This document shows, in pieces, positions 54,779 to 61,448 of a stretch of DNA of 64,000 nt (its first letter is position 1; each line of letters opens with the position of its first letter). Origin of the DNA: Parabacteroides sp. FAFU027 (lineage in GTDB: Bacteria; Bacteroidota; Bacteroidia; Bacteroidales; UBA7332); assembly GCF_022808675.1 (NCBI RefSeq), contig NZ_JAKZKV010000003.1, positions 339,690 through 403,689 of the forward strand, given 5' to 3'. The notes below the pieces were generated by a model. The model saw nothing but the letters and a program-made list of their open reading frames with translations, was not told the origin of the DNA and made no database searches. Made by a program: the position numbers and the translations under genes.

Positions 54779-55813
54779 TTATTTCAGGAAAATATTATTC
54801 GCAGCACACTCTGCAATCATCTCTTCCGGCCAGATGGACGCCTGAACCTCACCGATGTGGGCGCAGCGTAGGAAATACATACAAAGGCGGGACTGTCCGA
54901 TACCTCCTCCGATGGAAAGCGGAATGCGGTCTTCAAGCAATGCTTTGTGGAACGTCATCTTCGTTCTGTCCAGGCAACCCTCGATTTCCAACTGACGCAG
55001 CAATGCAGCTTTGTCCACACGGATACCCATGGAAGAAATCTCGAAAGCATTATCCAGAACAGGGTTCCACAATACGATGTCACCGTTAAGACCCGGAAGT
55101 CCGTTTTCGGCGATGGTTGACCAGTCATCGTAATCCGGAGCACGTCCGTCATGCTTCTTGCCATCTGCCATTTGGCCACCAATACCGATTACGAATATCG
55201 CACCGTATTTCTTAGCCGCCTCAAATTCACGCTCTTTCGGAGTCAGGTGCGGGTAAAGCGCCAACAACTCTTCAGTATGAATGAACGTGATTTCCTCAGG
55301 CAAGCAAGGAGTGATATGATTAAATTGGTGATACACCAACGCTTCGATGTGCTTCAGCGCCTCATAGATTTTCACAACAATATCTTTCAGGAACTCTACA
55401 TTCCGATCTTCCGCTACGATAGTGCGTTCCCAGTCCCATTGATCCACATACAGTGAGTGGATATTATCCAGGTCCTCATCGGCACGGATTGCATTCATAT
55501 CGGTGTACAGACCAAATCCGGGAGCAATGTCATGCTCGCCCAGTTTCATTCTTTTCCATTTGGCCAAAGAGTGAACTACCTCGGCGCGACGCTCGCCCAT
55601 ACATTTAATCGGGAAGCCAACAGCTCTTTCTGTACCGTTCAGGTCATCGTTGATACCGGTTCCGGCCAGGACAAACAATGGAGCAGTTACACGACGTAAA
55701 CGCAGTTGTTTGGAAAGTTCCTGTTGGAATGTGTCTTTCAGTAGCTTAATTGCATGCTCCATCGATTCGGGAGCAAGTTTCGGCCGATAGTTTTTAGGGA
55801 AATAGAGTGCCAT
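54779..55813 (-). CDS. asnA: Aspartate-ammonia ligase (asparagine synthetase A)
   Basis: I chose the ATG at 55811-55813 (MALYFPKNYRP), giving 344 residues, the family length; a longer reading to 55855 has no support. It uses ATP and ammonia to convert aspartate to asparagine, and belongs to the class II tRNA-synthetase fold. Conserved: RRVTAPLFVLAGTGINDDLN, the AEVVHSLAKWKRMKL motif, YTDMNAIRADEDLDNIHSLY with VDQWDWE, and the C-terminal motif 3 SIGGGIGQSRLCMYFL. It lies in the run of nitrogen genes downstream of dapL on the minus strand. Confidence 0.96.
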   Translation of the reverse strand: MALYFPKNYRPKLAPESMEHAIKLLKDTFQQELSKQLRLRRVTAPLFVLAGTGINDDLNGTERAVGFPIKCMGERRAEVVHSLAKWKRMKLGEHDIAPGFGLYTDMNAIRADEDLDNIHSLYVDQWDWERTIVAEDRNVEFLKDIVVKIYEALKHIEALVYHQFNHITPCLPEEITFIHTEELLALYPHLTPKEREFEAAKKYGAIFVIGIGGQMADGKKHDGRAPDYDDWSTIAENGLPGLNGDIVLWNPVLDNAFEISSMGIRVDKAALLRQLEIEGCLDRTKMTFHKALLEDRIPLSIGGGIGQSRLCMYFLRCAHIGEVQASIWPEEMIAECAANNIFLK

Positions 55814-55892
55814 CCTTAAAATATGTTGGTTTGAAAATTCTAAATTAGCCTGCAAAGTTACATAGAATGTTCAGAATCAGCTCACGAGTGAA

Positions 55893-57125
55893 TTAGATTT
55901 TCCAATTTTTTATACGCTCGATAGCTTCCTGTGTATTCTCACGGCTACCAAACGCTGTCAATCGGAAATAACCTTCACCGCTTGGTCCGAAACCAACACC
56001 CGGAGTACCTACCACGTGGCATTCGTAAAGCAGACGGTCAAAGAATTTCCATGAAGTTACATCTTGCGGCGTTTTCAACCAGATGTAAGGCGCATTAGTT
56101 CCACCAAAGATCTGCAAACCGGTAGCCTCCAAACCTTCGCGAATCATTTTCGCATTTTCCATATAATAGTCGATGGTTGCTCTCACCTGAGCTTTTCCTT
56201 CAGGAGAATAAACAGCCTCGGCAGCTTTCTGGATAATATAAGCAGTACCGTTGAACTTAGTACACTGACGACGGTTCCACAATCCGTTCAACGATACTTT
56301 TTGTCCGTCCGGAGTACGACCCATCAATTCTTTTGGCACAACGGTGTAGCCACAACGCAAACCGGTAAATCCTGCTGTCTTAGAGAAACTGCGGAATTCG
56401 ATAGCACATTGTTTTGCACCTTTGATTTCGTAGATTGAGTGTGGTACATCTTCTTCGCGGATGAACGCTTCGTAAGCTGCATCAAACAAAATCAACACTT
56501 CGTTTTCCAATGCGTAATCCACCCATTTTTTCAACTGTTTTTTATTCAAAACAGTACCGGTCGGGTTGTTTGGATAACACAGGTAGATCATATCTACACG
56601 TTTCTCCGGCAATTCCGGTGTAAAGTTATTTTCAGCAGTACAAGGGATGTACACGATATTGCTCCAACGACCGTCAATCTGAAGGTCTCCCGCACGTACA
56701 CCCATTACGTTTGAGTCAACATAAACAGGGTAAACAGGGTCAGTAACCGCTACACGGTTGTCATGACGAAGGATATCACCGATGTTACCGGTATCACTTT
56801 TAGCGCCGTCGCTGATAAACACTTCATCCGGATCAAGTTTAACGCCACGTGGCTCGAAATCGTTTTTGATGATGGTATCAATCAGGAAACGATATCCTTG
56901 CTCAGGACCGTACCCACGGAAAGTCTCTTCAGCACCCATTTCATCAACAGCTGAGTGAAGAGCGTTAATTACTGCCGGTGCAAGCGGACGGGTCACGTCA
57001 CCAATACCCAGTCTAATCAGGTTAGCTTCTGGGTGAACCACCTTGAATGCATTTACCTTTTTCGCGATATCCGAAAACAGGTAGTTTCCGGGAAGTTTAA
57101 GAAAATTGTCGTTGACTAAAGCCAT
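55893..57125 (-). CDS. dapL: LL-diaminopimelate aminotransferase
   Basis: 410 residues, the standard length. It converts tetrahydrodipicolinate directly to LL-diaminopimelate with glutamate as donor, bypassing succinylated or acetylated intermediates in lysine and peptidoglycan synthesis. The PLP lysine is in [17 protein letters not shown]. Other family marks are [49 protein letters not shown] and the C-terminal [15 protein letters not shown]. The DapL route is usual in Bacteroidota. The dapF start is 92 bp upstream, so the two form a likely operon dapF-dapL. Confidence 0.97.
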   Translation of the reverse strand: MALVNDNFLKLPGNYLFSDIAKKVNAFKVVHPEANLIRLGIGDVTRPLAPAVINALHSAVDEMGAEETFRGYGPEQGYRFLIDTIIKNDFEPRGVKLDPDEVFISDGAKSDTGNIGDILRHDNRVAVTDPVYPVYVDSNVMGVRAGDLQIDGRWSNIVYIPCTAENNFTPELPEKRVDMIYLCYPNNPTGTVLNKKQLKKWVDYALENEVLILFDAAYEAFIREEDVPHSIYEIKGAKQCAIEFRSFSKTAGFTGLRCGYTVVPKELMGRTPDGQKVSLNGLWNRRQCTKFNGTAYIIQKAAEAVYSPEGKAQVRATIDYYMENAKMIREGLEATGLQIFGGTNAPYIWLKTPQDVTSWKFFDRLLYECHVVGTPGVGFGPSGEGYFRLTAFGSRENTQEAIERIKNWKI

Positions 57126-57216
57126 AATTATATTGAACCTGAATGTAAATGACTGACACCTATCCAGGCCTCATGTCATTTGACGTTTAAGTGATTATTA
57201 ATTCGTTGAAATCTGA

Positions 57217-58047
57217 TTAGTAAAGTTCACCGGAGAAAACTTTCGTAGCTGGACCGGTCATGTAGATGCGGTTGTCGCTCTTTCTCCATTCGATATTGAG
57301 GTCGCCACCAAGCAGCTCCAGTTTTGCCTCATTGGATGAAACGCCGTTAAGCGAAGCAGCCACCAGAGTAGCGCAAGCGCCTGTTCCACAAGCCAGGGTT
57401 TCACCTGAACCACGTTCCCAAACACGCATTTTGAGCACAGAAGGAGATACTACCTGACAAAACTCAACATTGGTACGTTTCGGAAACAGCGGGTGATTTT
57501 CAATGATACGACCAATGCCATGTACATCGAAGTTCGCCACATCATCCACAAAAATCACTGCGTGAGGATTCCCCATCGATATACAGGTCGCTTTGTAAGT
57601 CACGCCGTTTACTTCGATAGGGATATTGATTGCCGTTTCGCCTTCCGCATTTACCGGAATATTTGCGGGAACCAGAATTGGCTCGCCCATATCCACACAA
57701 ACAGAAGAGACTTCGCCGTTCTCTACGTTCAGCTTGAGATTTTTCACACCGGCAAGAGTCTCGAGGGTGATTTGAGTTTTGGTTGTTAATCCGAAGTCAT
57801 ACACGTATTTACCCACGCAACGGGAAGCATTTCCACACATCTCGGCTTCAGAACCGTCAGCATTGAACATACTCATACGAAAATCGCAGGTAGCAGATGG
57901 CAAAATCAACACCAAACCGTCAGAACCGATTCCAAAGTTACGGTTACTCACTTTAATCGCCAGCTCAGCAGGGTTTTCAACTTTCTCGGCAAAACCGTTT
58001 ATGTAAACGTAGTCGTTGCCGGCTCCGTGCATCTTTGTAAACTTCAT
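57217..58047 (-). CDS. dapF: Diaminopimelate epimerase
   Basis: 276 residues. It epimerises LL- to meso-diaminopimelate. The two catalytic cysteines sit in AEMCGNASRCVGKYVYD and ETLACGTGACATLVAA. The start KFTKMHGAGNDYVYINGF is canonical. It precedes dapL in the same direction. The minus-strand promoter -7 candidate is TAAATTTGC (plus-strand 58222-58230), about 180 bp upstream. Confidence 0.97.
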   Translation of the reverse strand: MKFTKMHGAGNDYVYINGFAEKVENPAELAIKVSNRNFGIGSDGLVLILPSATCDFRMSMFNADGSEAEMCGNASRCVGKYVYDFGLTTKTQITLETLAGVKNLKLNVENGEVSSVCVDMGEPILVPANIPVNAEGETAINIPIEVNGVTYKATCISMGNPHAVIFVDDVANFDVHGIGRIIENHPLFPKRTNVEFCQVVSPSVLKMRVWERGSGETLACGTGACATLVAASLNGVSSNEAKLELLGGDLNIEWRKSDNRIYMTGPATKVFSGELY

Positions 58048-58870
58048 AACAACTATCTTTTTTGATTATTTCGAAATGCCTGTGATTTGCATTCTCAATC
58101 AGGCAATTTCCCTGATTTCAGGACAAAAGTCTTGTTTAAAACTACCCCAACCTATCAAAACCTTCAGTTCTGTTTCTTAAACAATTCAAAATCAAGACTT
58201 TCCACTTTCGGCATAAGTGGTGCAAATTTAGACATTTAGTCCCGATTTACAGACTGAAAAAACCGAATAATAAAACAGGCTTCTTGCTAATTTCATTTTG
58301 TTGCAAAATAACCACTTTTTCTTCTAATATAAAATCCCGAGCGCTTATTTAGTTACGATTTAGAATTAAACAGGGTTTGTAAAAGCAAAAACAAGAATCT
58401 TTTTATCCCCCTATCATTTTTATTCAATCCAAATTACAGAAACTGCTACTCTCCTATCAGACAATCAATTTGGATAAAAATCAATCCCGACTCAACATCC
58501 TCTCCTCAGCATAAAAAACTGCCAAATGACGCTTTTCAGGTATTTGACAGTTTTTTAAGGCAATCCGAAAGAAATAATCGGTTCTAAAAGGTTGTTGGTA
58601 TAAAATAGTTTTGAACCATTCTTAGCCACGAATCCACGAATAAATTGTATCTTTTCTTTTTTCAGTAATGAAAAAAGATTCGTGAAGTTACGCCCTTTAT
58701 TATATCTGATTATCTACAGGTTAAAAGCAATACTTTAATTCGTGGATTCGTGGCAAAAATCATTAAAGATAGAGTTTGCTCCAAATTATTTCACGAAATC
58801 CATCAGGGGAATTCTCCCCCTAATGGAGGATAGTATAGATATCTACCCAAAACGTTATAGAACCAGATAA
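58048..58870. other. 823-bp gene-free region with terminator and a long inverted repeat
   Basis: AAAAAACTG-CCAAAT/ATTTG-CAGTTTTTT at 58513-58556 is a strong bidirectional hairpin with T-runs. GCCACGAATCCACGAAT (58625-58641) and ATTCGTGGATTCGTGGC (58738-58754) are perfect 17-bp arms 96 nt apart. The rest is AT-rich with no gene. A bidirectional hairpin with no gene close to it might mark a small RNA, but no such RNA is recognised. Confidence 0.6.
58222..58230 (-). promoter_or_regulatory. -7 element candidate of dapF
   Basis: Minus-strand TAAATTTGC matches TAnnTTTGC. No -33 TTG is found at the right distance, so the assignment is weak. Confidence 0.4.
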
Positions 58871-59785
58871 TCAGAATATTTTCCGGTAAATATGGCAGTA
58901 AGGAGTACCGTTTTTGTGAGTGTAATAATTCTGGTGATACTCTTCAGCCCGCCAGAATTGGGAAGCCGGTGCCAGCTTTGTGGCAACGTGATAACCTTTT
59001 TGCCTCAAAATCTGCATATACTTCTCTGCAAGAGCATGTTGCTGTTCGTTTTCATAAAAAAGCACGGAGTGATATTGCGGTCCGATATCGGGTCCCTGGC
59101 CATCAACCTGTGTAAAATCGTGCGTTTCAAAAAAGAGCTTCACCATCTCTTCATAAGTGGTTTTACGGGTATCGAACACCACCTGAGTGGTCTCCACATG
59201 ACCGGTTGTTCCCGTACATACCTCCTTGTAGGTCGGGTGTTTCAAATGACCTCCCATATATCCGACATCAGTGGTAATCACCCCTTTGGCTCGTTCAAAG
59301 TAATATTCCGTTCCCCAGAAACAACCGGAAGCAAAATAGGCTGTATCGGCAGGAGCAAAATCCAACGAAACAGAATTCACACAATGGCGGGTATTTTTCG
59401 GAGTAAATCCTTCGCCCAGAAAAACATGTCCCAGGTGACCGCCGCAATGTGCACAGACAATCTCGGTACGTTGTCCGTCAGCGTCCGGGATGCGCTTCAC
59501 CGCTCCGGGAATCTCATCATCAAACGAAGGCCAGCCACATTCCGATTCAAATTTATCGGAAGAGCGGTATAGCGGCGCATTACACTGACGACAGAGATAG
59601 AGACCTTTCCCTTTAAAATTCACGTACTTGCCCGTAAAAGGACGTTCCGTTCCCTTTTTGATAATGACATACTCCTCCTCGGGAGTCAGTTTATTAAACT
59701 TATCCATGATGTTGTTCTTTTTCTGTGACTGAATACAATTGGGCAGAAAAAAGAGTATTAGCAGATATATCCAACTTGTCTTCAT
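58871..59785 (-). CDS. msrAB: Bifunctional methionine sulfoxide reductase MsrB-MsrA, secreted or lipoprotein
   Basis: 304 residues. Signal peptide WIYLLILFFLPNCIQS, with LPNC a possible lipobox. MsrB comes first: Zn cysteines in LYLCRQCNAPL and IVCAHCGGHLGHVF, SECGWPSFDD, and catalytic Cys in NTRHCVNSVSLDF. MsrA follows: YFASGCFWGTEYYFE with catalytic Cys, TDVGYMGGHLKHPTYKEVC, GHVETTQVVFD, QYHSVLFYEN. It reduces both R and S isomers of oxidised methionine in the periplasm. The domain order B-A is the reverse of the better-known A-B fusion. It converges towards the gene-free region at 58.1-58.9 kb. Confidence 0.94.
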   Translation of the reverse strand: MKTSWIYLLILFFLPNCIQSQKKNNIMDKFNKLTPEEEYVIIKKGTERPFTGKYVNFKGKGLYLCRQCNAPLYRSSDKFESECGWPSFDDEIPGAVKRIPDADGQRTEIVCAHCGGHLGHVFLGEGFTPKNTRHCVNSVSLDFAPADTAYFASGCFWGTEYYFERAKGVITTDVGYMGGHLKHPTYKEVCTGTTGHVETTQVVFDTRKTTYEEMVKLFFETHDFTQVDGQGPDIGPQYHSVLFYENEQQHALAEKYMQILRQKGYHVATKLAPASQFWRAEEYHQNYYTHKNGTPYCHIYRKIF

Positions 59786-59867
59786 TTTGCCTTGATTTTA
59801 ATCCGTTTGCGATAAAATCAAACAACCACCTGTAATTCATTGTTCATTGGATTAGTCTTAAAAAAGA

Positions 59868-59897
59868 TTGGCTGAATGAATCGGAATCTGTAACTTT
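59868..59897 (+). promoter_or_regulatory. Promoter candidate of proC
   Basis: TTG (59868-59870), 19-bp spacer, TAACTTTG (59890-59897). The start codon is 128 bp further on, so a long leader is implied. Confidence 0.45.
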
Positions 59898-60024
59898 GAC
59901 CACCACAGATACTTTAGTTTGCAATCATTGTAAATTGAGGTAAAATTCTATAATGCCAACCATTTCACATCGGTATATTTTACGATTACTAAACATATAG
60001 ACGCATTAACAAATTCCTTTTACT

Positions 60025-60819
60025 ATGCAAATAGCTATTATCGGAGGAGGAAACATGGGCGGAGCCATTGCCCGGGGCCTCACACAGGGAACATTGGTCA
60101 AAGCGGAAAACATCACCGTATCAGACCTCAACCAGCAAGCGCTGGATTCACTCAAAGCATTCAACGAAAAAATCAACACCACATCCGACAGCAAAAAAGC
60201 CATCAATGATGCTGATATCATTGTCGTAGCGCTGAAACCATGGCTGATGGAATCGGTGCTGGAACAGTTGAAAGGTGAAATCGACTACGAAAAACAGATC
60301 ATTGTATCTATCGCTGCGGGAATCACCTTCGACCAGTTGAATGAATTCCTCAAAAAAGACGATTGTTACGATCCGATCCTATTTCGCGTGATCCCGAATA
60401 CCGCTATCTCGATCCTGGAAAGCATGACCATCATGGCGTCATGCAACGCAACCGATGAACAAGAGGCTTTGATCAAATCCATCTTTGACGAATTGGGTAA
60501 ATCCATCATCGTGGATGAAAAGATGATGAGTGCAGGTACAGCCCTTGCCTCTTGCGGAACTGCTTATGCACTTCGCTATGTACGTGCCGCAATGGAAGGT
60601 GGCGTGGAGATGGGATTCTACCCCGAAGCCGCAAAAGAAATTGTTGCACAGACTGTTAAAGGCGCGGTAGAATTACTGTTAGCCAACGGCTCTCACCCGG
60701 AAGTGGAGATCGATAAAGTAACCACTCCGGGAGGCATCACCATCAAGGGATTAAACGAAATGGAGCATGCCGGCTTTACCTCTGCGGTTATCCGTGGATT
60801 GAAAGCCAGCCGGGTATAA
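60025..60819 (+). CDS. proC: Pyrroline-5-carboxylate reductase
   Basis: 264 residues. The last step of proline synthesis: NAD(P)H-dependent reduction of pyrroline-5-carboxylate. The Rossmann start IAIIGGGNMGGAIARGL and ADIIVVALKPWLMESVLEQL, then IIVSIAAGITFDQLNEFL and RVIPNTAISILESMT, form the N-terminal domain. The C-terminal oligomerisation domain ends VTTPGGITIKGLNEMEHAGF, the family signature. It is monocistronic and ends in a terminator. Confidence 0.96.
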   Translation: MQIAIIGGGNMGGAIARGLTQGTLVKAENITVSDLNQQALDSLKAFNEKINTTSDSKKAINDADIIVVALKPWLMESVLEQLKGEIDYEKQIIVSIAAGITFDQLNEFLKKDDCYDPILFRVIPNTAISILESMTIMASCNATDEQEALIKSIFDELGKSIIVDEKMMSAGTALASCGTAYALRYVRAAMEGGVEMGFYPEAAKEIVAQTVKGAVELLLANGSHPEVEIDKVTTPGGITIKGLNEMEHAGFTSAVIRGLKASRV

Positions 60820-60846
60820 AAAGCCTCACTTTACTTCAAAAATAAC

Positions 60847-60885
60847 AAATGCGTCTTTGGATATACAGTTCGAAGACGCATTTTT
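60847..60885 (+). terminator. Terminator of proC
   Basis: AAATGCGTCTT (60847-60857) pairs with AAGACGCATTT (60873-60883), followed by TT. Confidence 0.92.
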
Positions 60886-61448
60886 ATTCTATAATATACG
60901 CATTGATTACAAATAAGCTCTAAATAGCGACCACACAACTACACAGTTATTACACTTATTTACACACGATTAATCCACGCTATATAGAACCATTCCACAT
61001 ACCGCATGTTTTATTTATAGATTCGTCAAACATCAATATGATGCACATCCATAAGTATTTCATTTCCACACCATAGTATTAACCTAAAACCTAAAATCAA
61101 TCTGAAAAAGCAAAATCAATCTATTATTTACTGCAAAAGCTTGCAGCGCTTTCCGACCCATAGATGGATATGGAAATTCAGTTCTTTCTCTTTTTTCCCT
61201 CGCCCGTTTTTTTTCCTTAATCATCCTTCTTATATTATATAATGTATCTCCGGCGAAAGATATATAAGAGGAAGGACCTATGTTGTATGTATATAGAAAG
61301 TTAATCAGCGATTGTTGTTTTATACAATTTCTTGCCGCACATGAATATGACCCCAAAGGGGTCTTACTACTCGTCGATGTTTTCATTAAAAACAGCCTAA
61401 ATAAAGCTGTATCCTCTCTTCTAATAACTCACTTAAATTTTAGAAGTT
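60886..61448. other. 563-bp gene-free leader region before the adhesin gene
   Basis: AT-rich sequence with no convincing gene; two short open frames do not resemble proteins. The only clear structure is the GACCCCAAAGGGGTC hairpin (61349-61363), about 85 bp upstream of the adhesin start. No full -33/-7 promoter was identified, so its regulation is unknown. Confidence 0.55.
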
